From Atriophallophorus winterbourni (Eukaryota; Platyhelminthes; Trematoda; Plagiorchiida; Microphallidae): a DNA stretch of 64,000 bases. The notes beneath the pieces were generated by a model that was not told the DNA's origin, did not search any database, and saw nothing but the letters and a program-made list of their open reading frames with translations. Below, one piece after another: positions 44,850 through 57,414 of this stretch. The stretch is from the NCBI GenBank assembly GCA_013407085.1, contig JACCGJ010010478.1, positions 1 through 64,000 of the forward strand. Reading direction: 5' to 3'. Every line of letters begins with the position of its first letter. Position 1 is the stretch's first letter. Position numbers and translations under genes: made by a program.

Positions 44850-45850
44850 TTCAAGAATTTATGGTCAAAAAATTATTACTTTACAACTCCAGAGGATTAC
44901 GGTATGAATAAAAACATGAAAAATAAAATAGTATAAAAGCAATAGAGAATATCAAATGTGAGGCTCACGAATGATTTCTCGTTTGCAAGTGCAAGTCCAA
45001 TTTCGCTTTAAAAATCGACAAGCAAGTAGAGTCAACCACATGTTGAGGTACGGAATTCCAAAGAAATATACCTCGTACGGCAAAAAAATGTCGTCGACAA
45101 TCAATACGGGAACTTGGAACGTAAAGGGATAAGGTATGTCCGCGTGTCACTTTCCCGACACACAAATTAAGTAAATGTTTTATTGGATCTCCTTCAGTAG
45201 CCACAATTTTATACGTCAAAATAATGTCGCGTCGTATCCTCCTTTGGGTAAAGTCGCATCGACCCAGACGTCGCAATCTTTCGGTAAACGGAACATTGCA
45301 AAGACCCATCACTAATTTTGTTGCTCTATGAAAGATTTTATCGAAGAGAGCAATATCTTTTCGCAGCCAAGGAGCCCAAACCTCTACCGCATACTCCATC
45401 GTAGGGCGAAGGTAGACACAAATTGATATCGGGACCTGTCCGTCAATTTGTTTTAAATTATTGGTGAAATTTTTGTAACTGCTAAAAATTCGTTTATATG
45501 AATAAAGCCAATTTCTTCTTCTTCTTCTATCCTTGGTAACGTTACCAGAGAGAATCTTCCATATATTCTTCGACGGATACCTAACAATCTGTTGGCACAT
45601 CGATATATATTCTGGCAGTGCACTGTGCTCTCTAGGTTTCCGCTAACCAACACTCCATGATCTTTTTCTAACGAGCTCCATGCTGGGTTTTCGGTTTCCA
45701 ATCGATATGTCCAAGGAACATTCTGTATGTTGAATGACATGGCCGCCCAATTCGACACGCTGTTCAAATCCATTTGTAGTTTCTCACAATCCTCTGCAGA
45801 ACTAATTGGCGTCCAAATTTCCATATCATCCGAGAACAGGACGTGAAAAG
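44850..45850 (-). pseudogene. CR1-like element H: 5'-truncated ORF2 end and 3' tail
   Basis: The minus-strand copy begins right at RT motif C, here LFSDDMEIW (FADD changed to FSDD), near 45,840. It continues with LEKDHGVLVSGNLEST, RRRIYGRFSLVTLPRI, an insertion, YLRPTMEYAVEVWAPW, HRATKLVMGLCN, and RRHFFAVRGIFLWNSVP, ending at 44,965. The 3' UTR has a weak version of the terminal stem-loop and a tail GATTCAAGAATT at 44,849. The frame is broken by the insertion and a frameshift. Confidence 0.8.
45420..45528 (+). mobile_element. Small retroelement tail inserted in element H
   Basis: Within H, between the LPRI and YLRPTMEY codons, lies about 108 bp of foreign DNA. Its plus-strand 3' part, AAAATTCGTTTATATGAATA then AAGCC then (TTC)5, matches the tail of the non-LTR fragments at 606-660 (minus) and 49,870-49,920, including the short inverted repeat before (TTC)n. 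It is a 5'-truncated copy of that family. Confidence 0.6.
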
Positions 45851-46111
45851 GTTCTTAGTTCGCTTGGGTGGCTCTGTGTCGCTGTTGGATTGATCTGCAA
45901 TGTGTAAAGTGATTTTATGTTTTGCATAAAACCAGAATGATCAAAACTGTACAGTAGAATATCTTGAAGCTTTCCATACTGTTAGTAAGTTTTTAATTTG
46001 CAAAGTCTTTTAACAATCCGTAATGAGGCTGGGCAATACAAAATGCTACATGTTTGCGAAACATTTGATTACAAACCACGTATAAGAATTTCAAATTAAT
46101 TGTCCACATTT
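45851..46111. other. Spacer, nothing recognised
   Basis: Unique AT-rich DNA between H and the duplicated E segment. The last bases, TTTCAGTGCATCAGTGCATC, repeat the first bases of the duplicated block. Confidence 0.4.
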
Positions 46112-47700
46112 CAGTGCATCAGTGCATCTTACGACGCATTCGATTGGCTTTTCCAATGAAATACTAAATGAAATCTCAATAAACAATGAGTGTGTCATGC
46201 TCAGACTTCTTCGTTTGAATACCGCAAAGTCACCAGGAGCAGATGGAATCACTCCTTTTATCCTCAAACGATGCGCATCCTCATTGTGTGGTCCACTCAG
46301 CATATTATTCCAAATTTCGCTCGAAAATAGTATCGTTCCCGCGGAATGGAAATCTGGCATCATCACACCAATCTACAAGGGCGGGAGTCGATCTGACGCT
46401 GCGAACTATAGACCAGTTACGTTGTTGCCAGTAATTTCTAAAGTGCTCGAGAGTTTAGTAGCGGAAAAGATCACCCATCACCTCGAAAACAATAGACTGC
46501 TTGCGACTGAACAGCACGGTTTCAGGAAACATCACTCATGTCTATCTAACCTCTTGCTCACCTTAAACGACTGGACTGAGTGTGTGGACAATGGTTACTC
46601 CATCCACGCATGCTTTTTAGACATGTCAAAGGCTTTCGACCGCGTCAATCATAGTATTTTAATCCAGAAACTTGAATTGCACGGGATAACAGGAAAACTT
46701 CTTGCTTGGCTAGAAAACTATTTACGCGACAGGAGTGCCCAAGTCAGAGTGGACGGCGCCTTATCGAAATCATTTAAAATTACGAGCGGAGTGCCCCAGG
46801 GTTCGGTCCTCGGACCGATTTTGTTTTTGATCTACGCAAACGACATTCCCGAGCGTGTTAAATGCAAGATTATGTTATTTGCAGACGATATAAAGCTTTG
46901 GAGAAGCATACGTACAAATGATGACTGTGAAACTTTGCAGAAGGATCTAAACACATTGCACGATTGGTCTCTGAGAAGCAAACTACCCTTCAACTTCCAA
47001 AAGTGCAAGGTGTTAAACATTGGAAAGACTGTGAATTACAACTACACTCTTGGGTCCCACCAACTCGTCTGGACAACTGAAGAGAAGGATTTGGTGTTTG
47101 GACCAGTTCAAGTCTGAAGACTTCACTGCAGTGCAAAGCGGCTTACAAAAAGGCGTCACAAGTATTGGCGTTATTGAGACGAATTTTCGGCAGATTCTCC
47201 AATCAGTCAGTACCCCGTATCATGAACACCTATCTGAGACCAGCGATGGAGTACGCTGTTCAGGCTTGGTCACCTGGATTCAGAAAGACATCAATCTTCT
47301 GCAGCGTATTTACCACCGAACCACAAAGCTTGTACCCGGACTAGCTGCTAAACCATATGAAGAACGTTTGAGGAGTCTCAATCTTTTCGACTTTCGCTGT
47401 CGTCGACTAAGAGGTGACCTCATACTGATGTACAATATTATGCACGTCCCTAACCATCCCTTGTCCAAACTTTTCACACGCTCGCCACCCCGTGCCAGTC
47501 GAAACATGAACTTTCAGTGCTTATTCCCACTTCAAGACTGAACTGTCGAAGATATTCGTATGCTGTACGTGTAAGTTTCACATGGAAACACCCTCCCCTC
47601 CACTGTTACACACTCAGCCAACCTGGATATTTTTAAAGCTAATTTGGACAAATACTTGAGAGAAACCCAAATTTTGATACGATTTACACTACATGAGTTT
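46112..47700 (+). pseudogene. Element E-like ORF2 second half (copy F)
   Basis: Matches element E from residue about 455 to the end. RT motifs are preserved up to 47,117 ([52 protein letters not shown]). Then single-base deletions (GATTTGGTGTTT for GATTTGGGTGTTT at 47,090; TCACCTGG for TCACCCTGG at 47,270; one near 47,500) and a one-base gain (47,585) shift the frame. None of these is in copy 1, so they arose after the duplication. The 3' tail has three CTTTGAATCA-type repeats where E has two. Confidence 0.9.
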
Positions 47701-48189
47701 CCCTGTTCTTTTTCTTTTTTATTGTATATACCTCATGACTCCATCCTATGGTTATTGTTAAGCTAAATGCTTTTTAGACCATTGCAACTTTGAATCACTT
47801 TGAATCACTTTGGACAAGTTCCGAAAAAGCAAGAAAAACAAATATTTCAGTGATACGGGTGACATCTCTGGAGATTCATACAGAACTTTCAGAGAATTGT
47901 TCATCAGTTCATCTAATGCTGACTCATTCATGAGAATCAGTTGTTAGCAAAACATATAATATTCCATTTTCTTTCTAACAGTAGGTACTTAGTGGATATT
48001 TCTCAAGAAATACTCTCGTCATCGAATGTTTATTCCATGCGATTCCAAATTTTATTATCTATTCGAATCTATCTCATTTCTAACAAGTTTAATAGCCCTA
48101 CAACTTTAGGAGAACATTTGATCATCGGATTTCTCTGCAATATATATTTGTCTAGAAGCCAATGATCTTCATTATATACACAATATTAG

Positions 48190-48745
48190 AAAATTATGTT
48201 TCCCGATGTATTTCTGCTATAATGTACGGCAGTGAAACATGGACCACTCACGCAAGGCACGAACGGAAGCTGAATGCTTTTCATCTACGAAGCATCCTTC
48301 GTATCTGGAATATATCGTGGATGGACAGAGTGACTAACGCTAAAGTGCTTTCAAAGCGCCGCTTGCGGTGGCTTGGTCATGTCTACAGAATGGAAAATGG
48401 TCGGTACAAAGACGTTTGCAGAAGAGATGTGAAAGCTCTTGGCATTGACCCAGCGAGTTAAGTATAACTTGCTCTTGATCGCACACATTGGAAACATTGT
48501 ATAAAGCATCGTCTGCAAGATGGGGAGGAGCAGATACAGCTCTTCGCTGTTGAACGCAGATCACGCCGCCGGCGTGCAACTGATGCAATACAACCGAGTT
48601 CTGACTATCATTGCCAGCGCTGTGGGAGAGATTGTTCCTCCCAAATCTGACTGTTTGTTCATCCAAAAAGCTGTAGAACATGAACATTCATGAACATTGT
48701 GATGTACATGCATGGTCAAAATCGACCGAAGGAGGCCAGATGGGT
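48190..48745 (+). pseudogene. RTE-like C-terminus and 3' end, second copy
   Basis: The counterpart of 42,500-43,065. It reads YGSETWTTHARHERKLNAFH, KRRLRWLGHVYRMENGRYKD and CRRDVKALGIDPAS before a stop at 48,459. The CAA tail has been deleted. Confidence 0.78.
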
Positions 48746-49141
48746 AACCTAAACTTGTGTCACGACAGCTCGATCCGTAGAAGACTTGGTGAGGTATTTC
48801 TTCAAACATTAATGAGCCAACCACGTTAGGGTAACGTCAATCTTGGACTTATAAGTCCATTTTGGCGCGGCTAAATCCAATCTGGTGAAGCTTCAATTTT
48901 GCACGAACCAGTGAATCATTAGTGTCGCAGTCTGCGATTTGATATGATCTGGTAAAGAGTAAGCATCTTATATTAGTGAGCCTAACAGGAATAAGATCAC
49001 TAATGTAAATGATTAGACCGAGGATTTTTCCAAGGGAATTTATGTTGTGAAATTGTTCGGAACAAATGAGATAGTGACACAAATACTGAACTGTGTCCAT
49101 AGTTCCCAAACGTTGTTGTAAATTATAGTTTATTCTACTTA
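48746..49141 (-). pseudogene. RTE-like endonuclease remnant, second copy
   Basis: Minus-strand counterpart of 43,070-43,475, with the frame 49,181-48,849 ending in DSLVRAKLKLHQ, which resembles the SDH-to-LVRAK end of RTE endonucleases. It lacks the GDFN part, which lies beyond the duplication edge in copy 1. Confidence 0.55.
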
Positions 49142-49430
49142 CACACGGAACATGACTCAGTAAAATTCCAACCACCATCACCGTTATCGCCTTAACGCTG
49201 AGCAGACTAAAGCTAGTAAGTAAAGGTTGCCACGCAAAAAGGCATGATCAGGACCATATTTCGATTTGCCTAACCTGGGGTGTATTCACATCCATCTGAT
49301 ACATGCGAAGACGGCTAAACTCGGTTAACTGTGTGACTCACATCTGTAAACGTGCACCACTAATGAGGTTAATTTTAAACATTATTTTGAAAAAGATTCA
49401 AATTAACTTTCTAGTTTACTTTGAATATTA

Positions 49431-49844
49431 GCTACTTAAGTTCGCATCATTGATGAGCGACAGATTGCGGAGATCTCTGTCCAATCCACCATAGTGGCCA
49501 TAAGTAGACCTGCCTTATAAACCTCGAGAGGTGCGGCATCAAGTTGCTCACTATACGGTTAATACCGAGTCTGAGCACTTCCATATTGTCTAAGTCAACC
49601 CCGTCACCTGTATCTCATACAATCTCTCACAAGCCTGAATCACGGATTGATATTCCCGCGCATATCAAGGTCGCCTTTGTTCGTGCTTCTGATTTTCTTT
49701 CCAATATGTGTTCACGAACGGTTCTACATGAAACAATCACGTGTGCTTATCGCGAGTATGTGGCCGAAAGAAGGCGCACGTGCGCACACAGTCTAAATAA
49801 ACTAACCAATCCAATTGTTGTTGAGTATCAAAATATCGATTGGT
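49431..49844. repeat. Short repeat RA, copy in U2
   Basis: Matches 166-579 and 43,933-44,333. Compared with the U1 copy, GCGCGCGCGC is GCACGTGCGC here, and the plus-strand frame (49,544-49,927) is three bases shorter. Confidence 0.8.
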
Positions 49845-49869
49845 ACGTGGGTGTATGTGCTCACCCGAA

Positions 49870-50475
49870 CATAGATAAAGAAGAAAATGACTTTATTCGT
49901 TTAGACGAATTTTCAGCAATACATTAATTTCTCCACAAAATACAAATATGATAAAATGTATACAGTGCAGCACAATGAAATGATACTTGGGATAATAAAG
50001 TGTCCGGTTACCATAGGCTAGACAAATGTGAGGGGAATTAGAAGAATAAAAATTGAAAAATAACTGGAACTTCACAGCGTCATTTAAAAAATTGTCAAGC
50101 GCTTCTTTAACTCCGTAACAGCTTTCGACTGATGAATCATGTATCGAGCCAAGTATGGAACAAAAGAGTTTCTAAATTTATTAGTTCTCGAATAAGGAAT
50201 AATATAGGAACTTCGGGTGGAGGAAAAGGATTCACGATAAGCAAGGCTTTTGTTCAATGGATGTGAACAATCAAAAGAAATAGTTGCGGTAAACCTGTTG
50301 CATTAACGAAAGTGACGATCAACAATAGTGTCTCGAATGTCATCCGTGGGAACACAGCTCAATCTTGAGATGAGAACGGCGGTCTTGCCATTTTCTCTCA
50401 AACTTATCTCCAATATTTGGATTTGATAGCTACGCTTAATACGCAAAGTCCCACTTACCTTCTGCTTTCAAAAAT
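49870..50475 (-). pseudogene. Non-LTR reverse transcriptase C-terminus and tail, U2 copy
   Basis: Counterpart of 606-1,190, with the (TTC)n tail at 49,875-49,885. Point changes and indels have shortened the open frame relative to U1, in line with decay of an inactive piece. Confidence 0.55.
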
Positions 50476-50839
50476 TATACAACTAATCGATGATCTTAAC
50501 ATGGATTATTTGAGCCCTCCTTCTAAATTCCTTTATTCGCGTCTACGGCTTGTCAAATGACGTGGGCTGCATAATCTTAAATATGAAGGTAGCATTTATT
50601 TAAATTTTGTACCTAAATCATTTGGTATTATGGAGCTAGTTGATTATTTTAACATCAATCTCAAACCTTCAGCGGAGTAAATATAATAAGAACTGCTTGA
50701 AGATTAAGTGATTAACGAAAATCTGTCTGGTTTTGCGTAGATATGTGACCCGGAATGTTTAACTTACTTGATGAGTTGAAACTACTCATTAGTAACATAT
50801 CAATCAAAATATTTACGGGGTTGACTGAGACTCAATCCG

Positions 50840-51400
50840 TGAAAGCAGCTTACACAACCTTCGCTTGCCACGAATCAGTGATAATCGATTGGGGTTTGCA
50901 ATTTTGTTATAATTTACATCAAGACGTAAATTCTATGACCTTTCGGATTCCTTCCTTTCGTCGGGCACGACAACATGTTTCCCTTTGTTAGTTTCATTTA
51001 AAACAATTTAACTTGCAAAGAGCTGTTCACGCTCCGATTGCAAGAGTAATTCAAATAAAAGTGGTCTTGGAGAGTGGCTTGACTCACTTTTGTCCCCTTT
51101 TCACATGCCAACACGATGAACACGCTTTAATGGCGTATCTGGGCGCATACCAACCTTACGGAGCAAATTTCGTATACATCTCCGGTCGAGTGACTTACGC
51201 GTTTTGGCTTCGCGTATATAGGGTTCATCCTGATTCATCACTAGGATGGTACAATATTTATCTCGTATTCCATGACGAGCCGATTTAAGTTGCTCCAGAT
51301 TCTTAGTTTAATTATCAAGGCTCGAAATGACAGTATTTAGGGAGCACCATGTTATAACCGATGCTAGAAAATGGAAAAACAGTTTCGCTTCACCCACATG
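50840..51400 (-). pseudogene. CR1-like ORF1 remnant, U2 copy
   Basis: Counterpart of 1,560-2,112, same orientation and same breaks. An extra GGGGTTGACTGAGACTCAAT segment at 50,818-50,837 distinguishes this copy at its edge. Confidence 0.55.
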
Positions 51401-51513
51401 GTGAGAGGTCAGCTAAAGAAGAATCGTGTATAATAATAAAAACAGAGAACTCAAGCCTTTACTTGATTTATGGGATAACACCAAAAGGTGATCCATCTAA
51501 GCTTGCATAGCAA

Positions 51514-51765
51514 TTAGGGAGAGAATTCAGGAAACAACTTACTCCAATTGCGATCCAAACCCTGCTTAAAACTCGAGACGGTACTGCAGGATATAAGTTC
51601 TTCTGGATGAATGTTCCAGAATTTTACAACCCCAAGGCTGAAAAAGTGTTTCCTGGAGTCGACATCCATTCGCGATTTTGTTTCTCCAACAGATTTAATG
51701 CACGTGGATGGACGAGGGGTGGTTGACGCTTTAAGCATTTCGGTGTTAGTCGGTTTCGTTGGCAT
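51514..51765 (-). pseudogene. CR1-like ORF2 C-terminus, U2 copy
   Basis: An open frame of 83 codons reads PRPSTCIKSVGETKSRMD, then RKHFFSLGVVKFWN, PEELISCSTVSSFKQGLDRN and W. This is the better preserved copy of 2,215-2,460 and makes the CR1 assignment clear. Confidence 0.72.
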
Positions 51766-53110
51766 TCGTGTAGACAGAAAATCTTCTCGTGCGTTGATGC
51801 TGCTCGATGGTTGTATTTTTGTGCCACGTTTCGAGGATTTCCCGAATGTGGCGCGGGCATCTCCTTGCGTCCTCGACCACTATACAAGGATGCTCAGGCT
51901 CGTTATTTCGTTCCACTCAGGCATGAAAGACTCAGTCCAATTTAACGGTTGCAGTTCAGAAGCATTTGAAATTCGCCGAGGCGTCAAACAAGTGTGTGTT
52001 CTTGCTCCCACGCTGTTCGGCATTTTCTTTGCTCTGCTTCTGAAGCACGCTTTTAGGACGAGAACAGCAGGCATTTTCATACGCACGCAAAGTGATGGTA
52101 AGCTTTTCAACCTGAACCGGTTGCGAGCACAAACCAAAGTACGGGTTGTGCTAATCCGTGAACTGCTGTTTGCCGACGATGCAGCTTTTATTGCTCACTC
52201 CCAAGAGCACCTCCAGACTCTAATGGACTGTTTTTCGTCGGCATGCACAGACTTTGGTCTAACAATCAGCATGATCAAGACCAAAGTCCTTGGTCAAGGG
52301 ACTGTATCGCCTCTCATCATAACTGTTGGAAACTGTCAGCTTGAATCAGTACATCAGTTCACATACCTTGGCTCAACCATGGCGGATAACCTCTCGCTAG
52401 ACACGAAGATTGATAAGCGGATTGGCAGAGCAGCTGTCATTTTGTCCCGATTATACTTTCGTGTTTGGGTAACCGCAGGATGATTGTAAAGACAAAGATG
52501 ATGGTATACAGCGCGTGCGTACTAAATGCTTTACTGTACAGCAGTAAAACCTGGACCACCCACGCAAGACACGAAATGAAGCTGAATGCTTTCCATCTAC
52601 GAAACATCCGTCGTATATTGAACATATCGTGGATGGACAGAGTGACTAACGCCGAATTGCTTTCAAAAGCTGGTCTACAGAGCATGTTCAGCCTATTAAG
52701 TCAGCGCCGCCTGCGAGGGCTTGATCATGCCAACAGAATAGAAAATGGTCATATTCCGAAAGATCTACTATATGGTGAGTTGCAATTAGGAAGTCGACCA
52801 TTGGGCAGACCGCACTTGCGATACAAAGAAGTTTGCAAAAGAGATATGAAAGCTCTTGGCATTGACCCCGCGAGTTGGGAAGAACTTGCTCTTGACCGCT
52901 CACATTGGAGGCATTGTGTCTGCAAGCTGAGAAGGAGCAGATACAGACGAAAGCAGATCACGCCGCCAGCGTGCAACTGATGCAAACAACCGAGTTCTGA
53001 CTTTCGTTGCCAGCACTGCTGGAGAGATTGTTCCTTACGAATCGGACTCTTCAGTCATTCCAAAACCTGCAGAGCATGAACATTCACGTGATTGTAACGT
53101 ACATCCATGG
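51750..53110 (+). pseudogene. RTE-like reverse transcriptase remnant, U2 copy
   Basis: An open frame at 51,611-52,483 carries RRGVKQVCVLAPTLFG, LLFADDAAFIAHSQEHL, LTISMIKTKVLGQG and HQFTYLGSTMADNLSLD, the standard RTE order from motif B to the thumb. After a frameshift at about 52,470, the next frame to 52,980 gives SKTWTTHARHEMKLNAFH, LSQRRLRGLDHANRIENG, LLYGELQLGSRPLGRPHL and KRDMKALGIDPASWEELALD. The Val in KQVC replaces the usual Gly in both U1 and U2. The 5' half of the element is missing. Confidence 0.85.
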
Positions 53111-53139
53111 TCGACATCGGCACAAGGCGGACAACAACT

Positions 53140-53576
53140 TGTGTTTGGACAAATGTGACTGAACGGGGTTGGTCGTACCCCCCTTAACAAAAAGTGGTAT
53201 ACATGCTTTACTTGTTTACCTTTCCTCTTTTGTTTCAAGCGCATGCATATCATGATTTCACTTTCCATATCCGATGAGTGCAAACAGCTGAAACCTGTCT
53301 GTGTGAGTGTCTGTGACGGAAATGCATGCAAATGTGCATTTTGGTTCGTGGTTATGTGTTTAACCAAATTAGACATTTGTTTGGACACGTGCTTGAACAG
53401 GTTGGTCGTACGAACGTTATCCAACAGTGGCATACAATCGCTACTTGTTTATCACTCCTCCAGTATTTCAGGCGCATGCGTATTCTGATTTTCTTGGCCG
53501 TATCTTTTGAGTGCAAACTGTAAGAAACTGATCGTGTGGTGTGTGTGTGACGGAAATGTATGCAAATGAAAATTTG
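53140..53576 (+). mobile_element. Decayed hammerhead dimer, U2 copy
   Basis: Counterpart of 3,831-4,262. The first core is again CCGATGA with GCTGAAA, so these losses predate the duplication. The second lacks the core. Confidence 0.7.
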
Positions 53577-55239
53577 ATCCCGAGGATTCACAATAGAAGC
53601 ACTTGACATGTTGTCTGATCTCACTGGAGCTCGTACTCACTATTTATTCTCTGCCTCGTTTGGTACGCGAACCGCCGATTATCACTATTGTATTCCCGGG
53701 CCTTGCACACTTGGCTACCTTCCAGGGTTCTACTGAATGCAATTAAGCATTCATGGATATTTCTCAAGACAAGCACATTTGTGTAGCTTTGTCCGTCGAC
53801 CAATATTGAATAAACCAAAATGTTCCGTTGTGATCCCCTTTCCGATCCCAGCTCAGGGTCAGAAATTATCAGTTTTACTGAAATACTTTTAACTATTTTA
53901 CACTTCAAAGCGTTCTTAATAAACCATCACATCTAATCCCAGTCTTGGATTGAAAAATAAATTTGTGAGCAGATGATTTTCTTATAAAGTGTGATGCGTA
54001 TTTTATGAATGTAATGAATTCGCGATAGTTTTTGCTTCGTAAACAATGCTCAATGCGTAGCGGATTTCAGTACCTGTTGGTTAAAAAAGTCAAAAAGATT
54101 GGACAAAAATACGAATTAATCCGGGTTCCCAAATTTGATGAAATTGAAAAAGCATCGTAAATGTTCGAAATAATTTTTTACATTTTTTCACTCACGTGGA
54201 AATTATTCTTCGAGACGATTCCTGTATGTGTGTGAGGATGACCCATATGCAATTTGAGAAAATGTTTCATCATATTAACTAGTTCTTATATGCTGAAAAA
54301 AGCTGTACTAGCCATACATGGGAACAGAATTTGAATATTTAAGATATCATTTTTCATTATGACAAAACTGCGTAGATACGTAGTGCAGTCGCGATGGGTG
54401 TTATTCACGAGGTTTCGAATTTTGTGCAGAACACTAGCCTCCGACACAACACAACAGCATGAAGTGCAGAATAGTCAAACGACGACAAATGCGAATTTGT
54501 AATATTGTATTGGGTTCCGGCGGATTCCAGTTGAACATTTCGTGTGACATCATCGTAAGTATGACATGATGGACTACATCAGCCACAATTGAAGTGTATG
54601 CATTCGTTGATTTCGGCCCAACGAGCTCAGCGTGTGAAGGGCTTGAATTGTTCCGGTTGACAGGATATCGATTGACAAAATGAGATCGAATTAACAACCG
54701 GGTCCTGCATGCGTGAGGATGGATTTTTTATTTGGCAATATAATGTAGGCGTGTGTTTCCTTATTTTTATGAAGCGTAAAAACGCCTTTCTCCAATCGGC
54801 GTCTCTTATGTTGTGGGACTCGTGGGCGAACGCCATTAGTGTTGGACAGGTTGACCTCATGGGAAAGTCAAGACAAAACCGTGGCGTGCTACGTTTTCAT
54901 TGTTGGAAAAATGAAATTGAAAGTCGATAATTGGTCAAGTGTTCGGCTATATGTTGAGCTGAAATACCAGCCTGTCTCTACCCCAGACGCTACACTTTTA
55001 TACTGTTTCGAAGCTTGAAATCAGTCGAAGCATTTAGATTCTCTTTAATAATTAGCTCATCGATTTATCATTTTCTCTGGTCATATATTTAACTATCTCT
55101 AAATGACATAAACTTATTTTGTTCAAAGCATAATTTGAACAAGAATATACATCATTATTTTTATTTTAAAAAGGTTACTTGCACGTCACTTGTAAAAAGT
55201 GTTCCTACAACGAACCCCGATCTTAAACTGCAGAATCAC
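53577..55239. other. Unrecognised duplicated sequence
   Basis: Counterpart of 4,263-5,924. Minus-strand frames 54,697-54,434 and 54,860-54,627 are kept from U1 with a few substitutions. No family recognised. Confidence 0.45.
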
Positions 55240-55560
55240 ACATTCTTACCTTACAAAACATTCATTGAGCTTATAAACGACCAGCCTCTTCATTTACACA
55301 CCAGAACCGGTCTCATTATTTATGGACAGTAAGATAAGTCTCAGTGAAATTTCACACAGTGGTAAAGTGATAAACAAAGGTTGCTTTAATGCCACTGTTG
55401 AAAAGTAACCCTCTATAAATGATTCCTGGCAAGGCAGGCAGTGCGCTTATACATGACCATATACCGTGGTGTTCGCATCCCCATCGCTTAAAAAACTTAA
55501 CCGGTTTTTGGCAGTATTTTCATCATTAGTTAAAGTCAGTGGGCCTTAATGTAGTGGTAA
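55240..55560 (-). mobile_element. Decayed hammerhead element, U2 copy
   Basis: Counterpart of 5,925-6,245, with ACCGGT at 55,311 and 55,500 beside degenerate cores. Confidence 0.5.
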
Positions 55561-56469
55561 TTTGTACGGCAATATATATTTTAATTACAAATTTGATTGA
55601 AAATATGCGCAGATACTTAGATATCATTTATTCACCAAGTGGATGTAATCAGGCTAAATAAAATATGTCATTCTGAGGTTTTTTATGTATCGGGGTTCAA
55701 AACATTCATGGATAATAGCTCGGAAGTATCGACCACATTTATAATACGTTATAGATTAAATCTGACATTTTGGTAACACATCCACTCAAGTTGAATTAAT
55801 CATTTAACTTCGCATTTGTTAATTCTAAATCAATGAAATCGGTTGATTCACGAGAACTCACAATCTCTCCAATGCATGATTTCTAAAAACCGAAAATAGG
55901 TTTATTGTATTTTGAACAGTGCGCAATTTTTAATTTAGATTGTATAAACTCACAGTGATTTATTCGCATGTTCGCTATTGTCAAGAAAAAAACATTTTTG
56001 TTTTAATGTGTTGCAAAAATAAAATAAATATAAAATTTCCATATGCTTACTATCTCAAGATTTCACTGGGATTCGAGCTGAAATTTGAAAATATTTTGAT
56101 TACTTTTTCAGACCAGGCAACGAAAATATACCTCACATACTTTCGTTTTTTGAACCCAAGCGAGCAATTATTCAACGTAATGAGTTTATCAATCGTCGAC
56201 TTGATAAAAAGGGAAATGTTTCAAACATGTTGAGAAAGCAAGCTTTGTAATTTATCACGAAACTAACATTTTCATTTTATCTGTTAACATATTTCGTTAT
56301 CATCTCGCCACTGGAACAGAAGCTTCGTAAAAGCAAATTTGTAGTTAAAGTTAAGGCATCTCATTGAAATAAATTAAGTTTGCCGATTCTCAGTTACTCA
56401 TGACATTCACCCGAAATATTAATCAAATTATTTAAGAGGATGAATAGACGAGATATCTTTCCATTAAAC
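55561..56469. other. AT-rich duplicated sequence, nothing recognised
   Basis: Counterpart of 6,246-7,149. Confidence 0.4.
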
Positions 56470-56670
56470 CACACGCAGTTTACGGCGCCTGCGTGCAACT
56501 AATACAATAGAACCGAGTTCTGACTATCGTTGCCAGCGCTGCGGGAGAGATTTTTCCTACTGAATCGGACTGTTTGGTCATTCCAAAAGCTGTAGAACAT
56601 GAACATTCATGCGATTGTGATGTACATCCATGGTTGACATGTACCAAAGTAGGCCAACAACAACAATAAA
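56470..56670 (+). pseudogene. RTE-like 3' end fragment, U2 copy
   Basis: Counterpart of 7,150-7,355. It ends in CCAACAACAACAATAAA. About 8 percent differs from U1 here, in sharp contrast to the sequence that follows. Confidence 0.6.
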
Positions 56671-57414
56671 GCACACGAATTTACGCAGCGACCTTTATCT
56701 ATTGCATCCGTTTGTGTTCAAACTGTTCACTTGGTCTCAACAGATTAACGTAATTATTAAATTTCTGTGAACTCCATAAATACCTGCGCCGAATTCGACT
56801 TCAGTATCAATTTTTATTTATAAGTTATGTTCATCTCATATCACATTATCAACATCAGCGGTGAAATATTTTTCCTGAATTAGTGCTTGACCTTCACTGG
56901 ACAAGCCAGAACGCTTCATTACATTCATGAGGAAACGTTGACCGATCATTCTGAATACTACTATTCCGTAAACGGTGAAGGATATTGTATACGGATTCGT
57001 TCCATTTTACCTATGGTATTTGAGTTTGTTCAGGATCTACTAGTCGGCTTCCGATTTTCGAAGAGCAAAATCCTCTGAATAGTTTATAGTTATTTTTCGG
57101 TAAACCGGTTTACATACTAGCAGAACTTAGAGGAAACAATCATGTTTGAAGCACATCGTTTTAAAGATTAAAATATAACAATTACCATTATAAATGTGTT
57201 ACAAAGTTGCGTTTAATGAAAAGAAGTGCTTTAGCGATTCTTGAGATATTCATGAGATATTTTCTAAATAAGAAGTGAGGTCCAGCTTTCTGGGAAAAAT
57301 CGTGTAAGTTGCACAAAGCAATACTCACATAACATCTTGGCCGCTGAGGGTAGGAAAAATTTTAATCATTTTCAAAGAATTCAATATTCATCGCCAAAAT
57401 GATTTAGTATACTA

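Larger units (their letters stand above)
46112..49141. repeat. 3-kb direct duplication, copy 2
   Basis: Second copy of 40,437-43,475. The left junction falls in the middle of ORF2 codons, and GCATCAGTGCATC is present twice at the edge. The right junction falls in the RTE endonuclease remnant, after which this copy continues with a different sequence leading into U2. A 21-bp stretch of the RTE (CAA)n tail present at 43,051-43,071 is missing here, between two CCA triplets (48,737). Confidence 0.92.
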
